Shown here piece by piece: positions 10,523 through 21,133 of a stretch of DNA of 64,000 nt; within the stretch, counting starts at the first letter, position 1; the number at the start of each line of letters is the position of its first letter. Where the stretch lies: the NCBI GenBank assembly GCA_026008535.1, contig BRKX01000006.1:34398664-34462663 (forward strand), read 5' to 3'. A model generated the notes under the pieces. The model made no database searches. It saw nothing but the letters and a program-made list of their open reading frames with translations, and was not told where the DNA came from. The stretch is from Perilla frutescens (taxonomy: Eukaryota > Streptophyta > Magnoliopsida > Lamiales > Lamiaceae). The translations under genes and the position numbers were made by a program.

Positions 10523-12440
10523 TGCTTAGTATGTATTTGTGTTGTTTTATTGCATAATTTTGCATATTCTGTAAGTTATTTTCTAGTTTTTGTTCTCGTT
10601 TATTTCGTGTTTTCGTGTGAATTTCTTCACTGGTTGCTTTTATGGTGGATTATGCCAAGTTTTGAAAAACTTGAGCTTTTGTTCGGAAAATCTTGATTTT
10701 TAGGTACTAAGGTGGCGTGGAGCGAAGATGGGTCGGAAAAGATAAATCCGTGAGAAAGGTGAACCCCGCGGACGCGCAAGCCCCGCGGCCGCGCAACTTC
10801 AAGTGCCCAAGACCCCGCGGCCGCGCGAGTCCCGCGACCGCGCGGGGGTGTTCTCAGCGCAGGCACCCCGCGGGCGCGGGAGCCCCGCGAGCGCGCGGCA
10901 TTCTTGAACCCCGCGGGCGCGCGACGCCGCGCGGGCGCGCGGGCTGGCGTCTCCCTCTCGATCAGCGCCTTGTTGGCACTTGTTTTTCCCTTCTCCCTCT
11001 TGGCATCTTGGACCCAATGAGTGCCCTTCATCATTCATTCCTGTTGCATGAGGATTCTAGAGCTTGGAGTCAATCTAATCTAAAAACTAGGATAATAGGT
11101 ATTTATTTAACCTAACCCTAGCTTTGTGGACTTTTCCTCCACAAAATCCTCCTCCCAAATCTCTCACATTTAATGTCCATCACTATCACCTTACCACCAC
11201 CTTTCCTCTCTCCTCTCATCAATCATCTCACCATTCCTTCTCTCTCTCCCTTACGATCTTCTCTCTCTTTCTCTTATGAAATTGGATTTTTGGATCAAAA
11301 AGGGGGACACCATCAATCATTGGAGGCACTTCTCTTTTTGGATACACATTGACTACCATTCAACACATCATCTTCTTCACCCACCCTCCTCCATTTTTTT
11401 CTCTACACTACCTTCACCATTTTCTTCACTCTTCCATACTCTACACACCATTTTTCACCATCATTTCACCACCATTTTCTACTAAAGAGAAGAGGAGAAA
11501 GAGGAGAGCAAGGAAACCAAGCCAAGAAGGAAAGAAAGGGAACGAGAAGACCAACGACGAGCTCACGTGGAAGCTAAGCTAGGAGGAGGTTTCTTGTGCA
11601 CTTTCTTGTATTTCTTGGATGTTTTTGTGGGATTTGTTCCAAACTCTTGAAGGATATATAATATTGTAGAAGTTGTGTTCATTTACATTTGATTTATGAA
11701 ATGGAGTTCTTCTATGATGTTTATGTTGTTTTGAGCATGTTTAGTGGCTAATCTCCCTATTAGGGGGAGAGGATCGATTTGGTTGTGATCTATGCTTGTT
11801 TATGTTGGTTGTTGTTGTTGGAATTGTTCTTATTTATGTTTAAGTGCTTGATCATCACTTGAGCATTGGTAGGATTTAGGGGATTTCTTGATTGTGAACC
11901 TAACTCCGGATTTAATTCCTTCGATACTAGGTGCATGGGCTCCTAAACCTAGTTTGTTTGTCTCATTTTGCATGGTATAGCTAAGAGAGGTTTAACGGAT
12001 ATCCGTGACTTTAATAGACGTTAAACTAATTGGATGGGTCTACCATACTTGTGAGATTTGCATTATCAACTCAAATAAAGCATAGTAATCAACCATTGAG
12101 AGAATCTACACCCTAATACCTTAATCAACTTAATTCCTCTAATCTTCATTTCCATTTTCTTGCATTTAAATCGTTATTGTTTGTTTTGTTGATTGTTCAT
12201 TTAAATTCTAGTTTAAATCTCCAAAATCTCTTGATTAGAATGTTTAGATTGCATTTTAGTTGTTTTGTCGAAGGCATGTGTAGCCTATAGACAGTTCTTT
12301 CTCATAGAGTCTTCCTTGAGAGATCGACTCGGGGTAAGCTCGTCGCTCCTACAATTGACCCCGTCCAATTGCGGGTGTGGTCCTAAGTAGTGTCTAGCGA
12401 GCATAAACCGGAAATTATAAGTGTAAATTTGGACCCAACA
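10523..12440 (+). mobile_element. Solo LTR (1918 bp) inserted in SIRE-like gag
   Basis: Begins TGCTTAGTATG and ends GACCCAACA, so it has canonical TG...CA ends, and is flanked by a perfect 5 bp duplication. Inside it there is no gag/pol; it has a GC-rich motif array (10766-10950), a TATA-like box (TATTTATTTA near 11100), a CT-rich leader and a 3' part ending with GATCGACTCGGGGTAAG-like sequence, which fits a plus-oriented LTR of a Ty3/Gypsy element (Tat/Ogre or Athila relatives are possible; not resolved). It presumably arose by recombination between the two LTRs of a full element. Confidence 0.9.
10766..10950 (+). repeat. CpG-rich 14-bp motif array in solo LTR
   Basis: Eight degenerate copies of CCCCGCGGNCGCGC, separated by short spacers, within a region that is otherwise AT-rich. 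The core is nearly palindromic and creates NotI-like GCGGCCGC sites. It lies about 245-430 bp from the LTR start and upstream of the TATA-like box, so an enhancer or protein-binding role is possible. ORFs predicted across it on both strands are composition artefacts. Confidence 0.85.
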
Positions 12441-12445
12441 TTGAG

Positions 12446-13346
12446 CTGATTGTTGATCTCTGACTTTTCTCAGCTTCTCCAGCAATCTTATCATTGACTG
12501 GATTCGCTCATTTAAATCCTTAGTTAGGATCTTTTTTTTATCGGCTGACACTCTTCTTCGATCAATCACCGATCTCCCCGGATTCTCTCTGACAGCGGAG
12601 CCTCTTGCTCGGAAATTGTTTCTTCCATGGGCTTCTCTGAATCGATTTCTTTCAACATAGAAAGAAGCATCATGAGAAGAGGAAGTGCATGCTTCTCTCT
12701 TTCGGTACAGACTATACTCATGAGCTTTGAGAGATCCAAATAACTCTTTGGGAGCAATGCTATTTAAGTCTCTCGACTCTTTAGTAGCAATTACTTTCAT
12801 ATCCCATTCATTAGTGAGATTATCAAGAACTTTTGAGTTTATCTCGCTGTTGGGATAGTTTCTTCCCAGATTATTCATCTCGCTTATGATGCCAAGAAAT
12901 CTTGTTTCTAGGCTCGAGATGCTTTCTTCCGGTTGTATTTTGAAAGACTCATATTTGTCAATTGTCAGCTGGAGCTTGTTTCCTTTGATGGCCTCAAACT
13001 CTCTGCATAGATATGCAAGGAGGTCCCAAATCTCCTTCGCTATTCTGCAGTTTTTTGTGTCTTTCATGCGATCCTCATCTGGAGTTTGAAAAAGTGCTTC
13101 CTGAGCGACAAACTTTAGATTTTTCAACTTCTTCTCTTCACCCGTGAGAAGATGAGTTGGCTTTGAGATCTTGGCCGGTTGGTTGACATCCATGATGTGG
13201 GCTTTGTTGTCCATCATTATGATGATTGGACCATCTTCAATCACCTCACACATATTCTCATGGATGGAGCATAGATGAGCTTTCATCGTCCTGCTCCAAT
13301 TGTCATAGTTCTCTACTAAAAAGAGAGATAGCTTATGGTTTTCCAT
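12446..13346 (-). pseudogene. gag capsid region (SIRE-like Copia)
   Basis: Structural protein of the virus-like particle. Start taken at 13346 (MENHKLSLFLVENYDNW), a typical Copia gag start, 70 bp after the PBS; a more upstream in-frame ATG at 13385 exists. Contains NYDNWSRTMKAHL, AKEIWDLLAYLCREFEAIKGNKL and FKIQPEESISSLETRFLGII, matching the Copia gag (UBN2-type) fold. It is open for about 300 codons, then interrupted by the solo LTR at 12440. The plus copy at 36892-37293 aligns from residue 145 onward. Confidence 0.9.
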
Positions 13347-13415
13347 AGCTTGAAAGGTTAGAACATATAAATAGATCTTATTCAAATGATCTACAGAAGC
13401 GGCTGATCCTTAGAA

Positions 13416-13433
13416 TCAACCGCTCTGATACCA
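13416..13433 (-). promoter_or_regulatory. Primer-binding site, tRNA-iMet type
   Basis: The minus strand reads TGGTATCAGAGCGGTTGA beginning two bases after the LTR end. The first 12 bases are complementary to the 3' end of plant initiator tRNA-Met, the usual Copia primer. Confidence 0.92.
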
Positions 13434-14867
13434 CTTGTTGGTCCCGGTGAGAGTCTTTGTTAGTTTAGAGGAGGGGTGAATAAACTGACTTCAAAACTTT
13501 AAACAGATGCGGAATAGATAGGGTCCTGACTTGCTTGGATATTTTATCTGTGCTTGCTGATTAGTTGAGAGGAACTGACTGAAGCTTAGCTGGTGAGCTG
13601 ATCAATTTGCAACTGATAGCTTGAAGAGGTGGCGGAAGCTTATCAGTGCAGTCTGTGTGTGTTGAGGTGTGCAGTTTAAGAACATCCAAAGCTGAAAGCA
13701 GTAAGAGCAACACATAGGACTTTATAGAGGTTCGAACCTTCCTGCTTGTACGTCCTCTCTTCCTTCCGCAAAAGCGCAATCCACTATGTAAGTGTAAAGT
13801 TTCTTTATTACAGCTACACAGTGAAGAATTCCTGTTGAACCTGAAAATGGCGCCCTTCAACCTGAGCGTGGCCTCCTTTCCAACTGTTGCTGTCCCAGAA
13901 GAATGGACCCATCGGTGTATGCTCTTCCTCAGCTGATTTCTGGGTCGACAACTCACATTTACCGGTCCCAACTGCTCACTCAGACTTTAGGTGCTATTGC
14001 CCATCTTTACATGATTTTAGATCTCGCTCGAACTTCAAAAAGGCAGTCTTGAATCTGTCATCAACCTGGATTGCTCATTTAGCTTGAGTTGATTGGTTGA
14101 TCTTTGAGGGACTGAACTAAGAAGCTTTGCTCTCACTGGAATTCCGCGTCAGCTTAGTAGCTTGCTTTGAACTTGAAGCACGCCTTCTCAGTTGAGACTT
14201 TTCGCACTTTGAGAGTATTAAGCTTTGAGCTGTGGGGAGAGAGAAAGAAGAAGCTCGTTCTGTAAAATAGCAAAGTTAGATTGGCGAAAGTCTTGGCCAA
14301 AATTGATTTCACACTCTTTAAATAGATGAGTGAATTTTAACCGTTATGATCGGTGATTGTTTAGAAATTACCGGTGGCATTTTAATGCCTGTAGTCATTT
14401 GAAGCTCTTAATGAACTAGCCGTTTTAACTTTAATGCTTTCTGCTCTGAGATCATCAGAATCTTTTAAAGATTTCCTGTTAAGATCTGCATTGACTGCTT
14501 GTCAGAAGGAGCAAGTGATTTGGCTATCATTTTTTAGACATTCAGGTAATGGGCTCTCAGCTATCTCGGCTTTCAGCTCTGAGATTGTCCAGTTGGCAGA
14601 TCCTCAGCTGCCTTGAGCTTCTATCCACACATAGTCCAGTTCAGTTGACTCAGCAGCTAAGCTTGAAAAGCTTTCAGTTCTGAACTTATCAGTTAGCTAC
14701 CTGATTAAGCTTTTACCTTTTCTCCTTGAACTGATCTATGGTTAGTTCAGTAGTGGCTCAATGCTTTTAGAGCTATTTTACCAGCTTTAGGGTCAGCTCT
14801 GACTGATCTTTGATCAGATCAGTTTCAGCTTTCAAGCTCACTCTGTTCATCAATCTATCTTGGCTTT

Positions 14868-16305
14868 TGATAACCTCATATTTTACATGTATTTTGAGCT
14901 ACATTTGAGTGGTAATTGATGGGCATTGCATGCATGAAGTGATAAGTTTTTCATTGTTTTCTTTATTTTGTGCAATGTCACGTGTTTGTTCATTGTGAAG
15001 GGAATTTATGCCGTTTTTTGTGTGAACTTCAAATGAGCTTGAAAAGACCATAGAAAGATAGAAAATCAAGTAAGGAATGTGTTTCAAAAAGTGAGAGGTT
15101 GTCGGATGCTAAAATTACCCGCGACCGGACTCACGACCCTGGGGGTCGCGAATCATTTCGCAAATCACCCTTTCATTTTTTCTGCATGGTCGTGATAGAG
15201 AGGGGGTTCTCCTTTGTATTATTCGCGACCCCACTCGTGAATTTTGCACTGGTCACGAATTTTCTGCCACGTCATGCCACGTAGATTCACGACCCTAGTG
15301 ATGGGCATCCTGGTCATGAATCTGGTCACAAGTCGAGCAGGCCTGTCCGATTTTTGACCTATTCTTAGGCTTTTCTTTACTTGGTATTTAAGGGTTTGAT
15401 GCACGAAAATTCCACAGAATTTCACCTACCCAAAAGTTGCCACCAGAGGTTTGCTGCAGAGAAAAACAGAGACGAAGAACAAGACCAAGGGATTCAAGAG
15501 CTTTCAAGATTAGAGACAAATTAATTCTTTCAGGTTTTATTTTCTCTGTTCTTAGAAATACAATGTTTACTTTGTGGATTATTTTAGTTATTTATTTTGA
15601 CATGGATATCTAAAACACTGGTGTTCTATGGTTGAATTATGAGTTATTTATGAAGTTCTTTTAATTCATTTTATTTGGTGTCTATGATTTGATTATGTTT
15701 TGATTATTCCTGCTTTTCTCTATATTTTTATCTGATCATTAAATGATGCAATTTGATTTGTTAATCCATAATTCGAGAGATGAGTTTTAACACAAGATCT
15801 GGAATAATTAACTGTTTAGTCAATATCATTCGAGAGAATTGCGATTAATTTAAGGATCAATAAATCTTTGAAACCATTAAGAGTTGCATAATAGGTATTG
15901 AATGGACACGTTAATATTTGTTGTGTGATCTACAATCTGGGTGCTTCGAGAGAAGGTTTAGAATACAAGAGTGATTGTTCTAGCATGATTTAAATCCCAA
16001 CATAGACACTAAATGAATTGATTCAGAGAATAGATTAAATAATGAGTATCCAATCCTAGAATGCGTATTTTTCTTCAGTGTTTGATTTTCCTTGTTAATT
16101 TCCTCTGTGGTAATTTAGTTTATTTATTATTTTTAGTTTTTAAATAGTTAAATTCAACCATGTTTTATAGTCTACATAACTGCGAGAGATTAAATTAGAT
16201 AACTAGCAAATTAATTATTAAATCTCTGTGGATACGACCTTGTTCACTGCTATACTATAAGCCTCACTGTACACTTGCAGTTTAGGCGAAAATAAATACC
16301 GAATA
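14868..16305 (+). mobile_element. Solo-LTR-like insertion (1438 bp) in SIRE 5' LTR
   Basis: Found by comparison with the uninterrupted LTR at 45039-46769. It begins TGATAACCTC and ends CCGAATA (TA instead of CA), flanked by GCTTT (14863-14867) and ACTTT (16306-16310), a duplication with one mismatch. No coding region. It has a motif array (15113-15345), a TATA-like GTATTTAAGG near 15386, and the phrase CTCTGTGGATACGACC near 16225, which is common near the end of plant Gypsy (Tat/Ogre/Athila-like) LTRs. Plus orientation follows from these. Confidence 0.8.
15113..15345 (+). repeat. Degenerate TCGCGACC/GGTCGCGAA motif array
   Basis: Repeated in both orientations: CGCGACC, TCACGACC, GGTCGCGAATC, TTCGCGACC, GGTCACGAATT and GGTCATGAATC. 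Changes between copies are mostly CG to CA or TG, the expected pattern of cytosine methylation and deamination. It lies about 245-475 bp from the LTR start and just upstream of the TATA-like box. Confidence 0.7.
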
Positions 16306-16610
16306 ACTTTCTGTTAAGACTGATGATTACATATCTGTGGATGCCTACCAGTCTCCAAAGTTCTCTTCCCCCTTTACAGCTCTTCTTAAACTTTGAAGAG
16401 TTGACTTTGACTGGCCTGATCAAGGCAACCTTGTAAGCTGGTTGACCATGCTTCTGAATAGATGTCTCTCATCTCAGCTTGAAGACTTACTCTGTCATTA
16501 TCCATGATTTCCAGCTTTTCATAACGTGCAGTTTTTCATTAAATCATCACACATGTTTGGACATTTCATCAAAACCATCATTTGGGATTTTCCCAACAAT
16601 TTTCCTAACA

Positions 16611-16770
16611 AACGCCACAGTAGAATGCGGAGAGAACGAATAGAACACTATTAGAGATGGTCAGATCGATGATGAGTTATTCTGAGTTGACTATTTCGTT
16701 CTGGTGATATGCCCTAGAAACAACAGCCTACATTCTCAACTTGGTTCTATCAAAATCAGTTTGCATGAAC
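16611..16770 (+). pseudogene. Copia integrase fragment, sense orientation
   Basis: The plus strand encodes a short integrase piece: NAERTNRTLLEMVRSMMSY and SFW-stop-YALETTAYILN, corresponding to the region around the catalytic E of Copia integrase and closely resembling the same region of the Copia element on the minus strand at 29100-29215. It therefore lies in opposite orientation to the RT piece that follows, implying a rearrangement at the left end of that element. Not functional. Confidence 0.75.
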
Positions 16771-16835
16771 AAGGGTTAAAGAACATCTAAATTGATCCTA
16801 CGGTGGTTTAATTCGAAAAAACCCCAATAGGCCTT

Positions 16836-17081
16836 TAGTAATGAACCCTTCTGGTTGCTTCATATGGATGTTTTCTTCAAGACTTCTATTCAGGAAAGCT
16901 GTCTTGACTTCCATTTGCCATATCTTATAATCTAGATCAGCGGTAATAGACAGGAGAAATCAGGATTGACTTAAGAATGGCAACTAACGAAAAGGTCTCC
17001 TTATAATCGATCCCTTCTTTCTGAGTATAGCCTTGCGCCACCAATCTAGCTTTGAAGATTTCAACCTTCCCATCAGATCGC
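16836..17081 (-). pseudogene. Copia RT, middle part (second Copia element)
   Basis: Minus strand encodes DGKVEIFKARLVAKGYTQKE, GIDYKETFSLVAILKS and, after a frameshift, IWQMEVKTAFLN and HMKQPEGFITKG: the fingers/palm part of Copia RT. It is the direct continuation of the sequence at 28435-28909. The YVDD part is absent, so the rest of RT and RNase H have been lost. Confidence 0.85.
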
Positions 17082-18044
17082 TGACAAGCGGTGGTTTCGC
17101 GGTCAGAATAATTCTCAACAGGGAGTTATCCTTATGCCCACAACAAGGCGTAGCAAGCTTATATGAGTAAGGGTCGATCCCATGAGGAACTGCCAATTCT
17201 ATCTTCAGTGTTACTTTTCCAAAAGGTTTGAGGATTGCTGTGGTCTCCATACTTGTATTTAAAGACTGTAAAATAAAATAACAAACAAAACAAAACAGAA
17301 AAGGAAAATATTAGTAGTAAACATATTCCGGATTATAACTTAGATTCGAACTTAACAAACACTTGACTGATCATGGGCACGCTAATTACTTATGCAAACC
17401 TAATTATCTGGTTAAATGTACCGGATCTCTCTCAACGTACCCAATCTATCCTTTCAGTTTAGCCTAGAGGTGATCTCTCGTCCCCTAAACCCTAACTTGT
17501 TACCCAACCCCGATCTCTCATATGATTGTAAGCAACAAAGCAGCATTATGAGCTAGACAGAACCAGATTTACCTAGACAAAGATCTTTCTTATGCCCTCA
17601 GTACTCGTGATGCACCACATCCCTTTATGACCAACACACAGCTATGATACATAAAATAAATGAAAGAAATAAAACAAAACATAAAATAAACGAAATAAAC
17701 TTATTTATATTAAACTGCAAAATAAGTCCAACTCCAATGCTGGATTGAAGAACATAAAACTAGTGTGGAAAAATAAATGATTTGTGCGTAAAAACGGTAA
17801 AAAGAGTATTATTTTTTTTGCTGCCATGAGATCTACTTATATAGGAGTACAGAGACACTAGGTAAACTCCCCAACAGGCCGGGGGTCTTCAGCTCAACAC
17901 GCAGCCGCCATGCCCAAATCTTTCCATATCTGGCAGATTCTTCCCTTATTTAGAAGATTCTGAGTCGCAGATTCTGTACTTGTTGTGCCCTAATTACGCT
18001 GACAAAGCAACTTTCCTTGTAGAGCCGAGCATCCTTCTGGAAGC
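17082..18044 (-). repeat. 3' LTR of minus Athila-like element, truncated
   Basis: Aligns with 26922-28041. It lacks about 240 bp corresponding to 27430-27650 and the entire upstream (U3) part corresponding to 28042-28434, together with the polypurine tract. In a 260 bp stretch compared by eye the two LTRs differ at about 7 percent of positions. Confidence 0.88.
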
Positions 18045-19068
18045 GACAAATCAAGCATGTAAAAGCAAATCCCTTGCGGGCACAGAGACCTAGGTACTTG
18101 ATCACACTCAACAGCATATGAATAGTAAAAACATTCATAATGCCCACTTCAACTCAAAATGATTAAGTTATTGGTTCGCTCATGCTTTCCTCACTCAAGT
18201 GTTTTTAGCTAAGTGTTTTCGCTCAAGGAAAGACATAATTGAACCGAGTATCACCATAAGCTTGCAATTGCTCTTCTTCCTCTACCACTGTTAGTATAAT
18301 GGGCATACTTATGCTAAGGTCTGCAAGGTTGTAATGGGGCTATGGCTTCAAGGTAGGAAATATTTGGAGTTGGCTCAGTTTTTAGTCTAACTTTCCCTTT
18401 AGGAGACTCATTTTAACTCCTACTGGCCTTTGCCACCATGCCCATTTTATTCAAGCGCATGCCCATATTTTTTTAATTTTGTGGGCTTTTTTTACTTGGG
18501 TTTTTCTTCTTTTTTTTTTCATTTTTCTTTTCATTTTGACCCCTTTTTTTTCCTTTTTCTTTTTCTTTCTTTCTCTTGAAATTTTATTCCTTGTAACACA
18601 CTAGATTTATCCTCCCCTCATGCTCATGGTCTCATTTTTTTGGTTTTCAAGAAAGAACATGACCAGGGCTTTATTCACTTTCGGCTCAAAAAGGCTGCAA
18701 GGGATAATATCAGGGTGGTTTTATTTGGCTTTGTGGGCTCAGAAAGAAAATTTGCCTAGGCATTTTAGTAGCATAACCAAAATTTCTTGTGACCTCGGAC
18801 TAGAGAAAAGTAAGTTTTAGTTTACCTAAATTCAAAAATGCAGAAATCACACAAGAAAGAAGTATCACATTCTTTGTGAATTCAGGCTCAATTCCTCGTA
18901 AGGTACTTAGTTCATTCATCATATAAGCATTAGCATGGGCATGTTGAAATGAAAATATAGTAAAATATGCTGCCTTATGGTCACAAGAACCTTGACTCCA
19001 TGCTTTTAAGTTCAAATATTTACACATGCTTGACACTTAAAAAAACGCAAAGAAGGCAGAGTAACCCT
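18045..19068 (-). other. 3' non-coding tail of minus Athila-like element
   Basis: No coding potential. Aligns in pieces with 52124-52337 and 60342-61280 of the plus-strand Athila-like element, which shows it is the normal tail between the hairpin cluster and the 3' LTR. Contains T-rich and CT-rich runs (18440-18590). Confidence 0.7.
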
Positions 19069-19311
19069 CACCCACACACTTTGCCTTCGGCAAAGTGGGT
19101 GCGAGAAGGTTATCATACTAACCGCAAACTTAACAAAACATTAGAGGGTCCCCCTACCCACACACTTTGCCTTAAGCAAAATGGGTCAGTACGGGGGTCA
19201 TCTAATTACAAAACAAAAAACATAAAAAACAACAAACACAAAGACACAAAACAAAAACAAAATGACTCCTAATGCCCACACCCACACACTCTGCCTTAAG
19301 CAAAGTGTGGG
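19069..19311 (-). repeat. Cluster of three hairpins (CACTTTGCCT...AGGCAAAGTG)
   Basis: Near-palindromes at 19069-19102, 19156-19187 and 19280-19311. Each consists of CCCACACACTTTGCC, a 2-4 base turn, and a complementary arm. The spacer between them varies. The same palindrome occurs four times at the equivalent place in the plus-strand Athila-like element (51835-52123), so it is a conserved part of the family. Confidence 0.85.
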
Positions 19312-19378
19312 AAATGAGCGACACCTAAACGGATACAAAACAAAAACAAAAACGTAATCTACGGGAAAAAGTACCAGT

Positions 19379-21133
19379 TCATGCATCAGAGGGGGTCGGA
19401 TAATTGAATCCGACGTGCTTGATGTAGGTGAACATGACGGTCTGCAATCGGTCTAGTTTGGCAACGATGATGGTGGCTGTTAGCTCTTGCTGCTGTACCC
19501 TCGGGGGCCTCTTGCTGGGACCTACATTCAAAGGAAAACTAAAGCTACTTGAAGTTTCTAACTTCGGTATGCCAAACACGGGTTTCCCCACCTCATCGTC
19601 AAAAACATGCATCATACATTTCAAGCAGTTTAAATCAAACAACTCAACATTCTTGCAATACAGATTAATGGATAAAGGATCAAATAGATGCAGTTTTTCA
19701 GCAAGATGGGTAATCAGTTGGGCACAGGAGATGCGATTCTTAGAATGGGCCACAGTGTCCTTGAAGTGGGCGATGGCCACAGCTCCAAAGTTTATCCTCT
19801 TCTTGTGCACCATGAACCAAAGGACAAACAACTCCTGATTGGTAATGGATTTGGAGCTATCTTTTCGGCCAAAGAAGTTGTAGGCGATCACTTGGTGACA
19901 AAAGCGAAGGGCATTGCTTTAAAGCATGTATCCCTTGCTGGTTCCAGACTTGAATTTGGAACCATCACCTAACTCAGCCCAGTTATCCTCCACATTCTTA
20001 TTCGTGGCCACCACCACAACAACAGACTTATAATCATCATCATTCAGATCCGAAAACGAAACAATTCCCAGACCCATGTTCAATTCATCAGCAGAAAGAT
20101 TGAAATTTTTACCAAAAATTTTAAACTTGAAATTTTTTGCAGAAGTACCTCTCTTGCCCATACTTTTCATAGACAGATCATGGAAAAACTCATAGACCAA
20201 CTTAGGAAAAATCAAACAGTCTCATTCAATAAATAAAGAGCAGCCAATGTTAGAGAAGAGTTCTCTTACCTCTCGCTCGATGCCCAAGATAGGAAGCGAG
20301 GCGAAGTGGATGGTCTTGCTATGCACGATCTCCCTTGTGGGCAAGACTCCTTCTCCTTTTGGCATGACTTTTCTAAAGGTTGGGCTAACCACAGTTTTGC
20401 CCTTCTTTGCAGACGGTTTGGCAGCAGCTTTTCCTTTCCCTTTGGCAGATACAGAGAGCGCATCTGTTGTGCCCTTAGCAGCTTCCTTCAGAGACAGAGA
20501 CTGGTCATCCTGAGTCTTATGGGCTCGTGACTCCCCACTGCTTTCAGTATTTTCTTTCTCGGCTTCCTCCTCGGCTTCCTCGTCCTCCGACAGCGTCGGT
20601 GACGGCTGCTTCTTCCTCTTCAAGGTCTGTGACTTAGCTTTCGCGGCGACAACCATCTCCTTCTTTACCTTCTTCAACGTTTCAGTTGTAGAGGGCTCAG
20701 GAGTCATATCTTGCTGCATGCTGCCCTCCTATTGGTCATCGATCTCGTCGGCAGTTTTCTCCACAATTTTCAACGAGGGTTCATCAACCTTCTCGGATTC
20801 ACGGGTGGAAAATGATTAAGGTGGTGGTTCGACAGTGACGAGCGGTTGAATGTTCATGGTGGCAGTGCTTGACGGCTTGGTTGGTGCAGCAGCGTCGGTG
20901 GTGGTTTTTCTGGAATTTTCCGGTGAAGTGGAAGGGGTGAACTCCACCTTCTTTTTTGTGGACTTGGCAGCGTGAGTTTTTGGGGCCATGGGGATCGTGA
21001 TTATGGCGGTTGAGAGAGGGAGTTTGTAGAGAGAGAGAAGAGGCTGTAATTTTTTGAAAATTTTAGGTGAAAATGGCGAGTGAATATTGGGGAGGAAGGG
21101 TTGGGGTTTAATAATTGGATTCACCTTAGCCAC
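19379..21133 (-). pseudogene. Athila env-like ORF
   Basis: One frame from the ATG at 21133 to the stop at 19379 (about 585 codons) with three in-frame stops (near 20813, 20219 and 19916). An internal start MAPKTHAAKSTKK near 20990 is an alternative. N-terminal third: low-complexity, K/S/T/E-rich with several basic clusters (LKRKKQPSP, KGKGKAAAKPSAKKGK). Middle: LVYEFFHDLSMKSM, FKFKIFGKNFNLSADELN and MGLGI, the same 'EFxxx...V/I-x-G-x-x-x-x-x-S-x-x-x-(I/L)-(N)' motif seen in accessory ORFs A-C of the SIRE-like element. C-terminal: FVLWFMVHKKRINFG. No clear signal peptide or transmembrane segment, so 'env-like' is positional only. Confidence 0.75.

Larger units (their letters stand above)
10518..12445. 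repeat. Target-site duplication TTGAG flanking solo LTR
   Basis: TTGAG at 10518-10522 and again at 12441-12445. The plus-strand copy of the host element (about 37400) shows the uninterrupted sequence, confirming one copy before insertion. Confidence 0.9.
1..16610 (-). mobile_element. Giant SIRE-like Ty1/Copia retrotransposon, left end outside window
   Basis: Read on the minus strand, the order is 5' LTR, tRNA-Met primer-binding site, gag, protease, integrase, RT, RNase H and three accessory ORFs, which is the Copia order (integrase before RT). A plus-strand copy of the same family at 36892-46769 confirms the arrangement and shows where the missing 3' end should lie: the rest of accessory ORF C, about 0.9 kb of tail and a 1.73 kb LTR, so the element should end about 3.6 kb left of the window. 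Subtracting two solo-LTR insertions gives an original length near 17 kb, long for Copia. The SIRE assignment is inference from the large post-RNase H region and the gag/PR style. The coding parts carry stops and frameshifts. Confidence 0.85.
13436..16610 (-). repeat. 5' LTR of SIRE-like element (carries solo-LTR insert)
   Basis: On the minus strand it begins TGTTAGGAAAATTG (end at 16610) and ends CCGGGACCAACA (13436). Without the insert at 14868-16305 and its duplication, it is 1732 bp, against 1731 bp for the 3' LTR of the plus-strand copy (45039-46769). A TATA-like TATTTAAA lies at 14317-14324 on the minus strand. It is dense in CTGA/TCAG words. Confidence 0.92.

Noticed and set aside
10717..11115. 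Overlapping ORFs on both strands (60-135 codons, R/A/P-rich) in the GC-rich stretch
   Set aside because: They arise from the CpG-rich motif array, where stop codons are rare; they lie in a solo LTR and show no recognised domain.
19379..21133. True envelope glycoprotein in the Athila element
   Set aside because: No signal peptide, furin-like site or transmembrane segment visible; the motif fits plant transposon accessory proteins instead.
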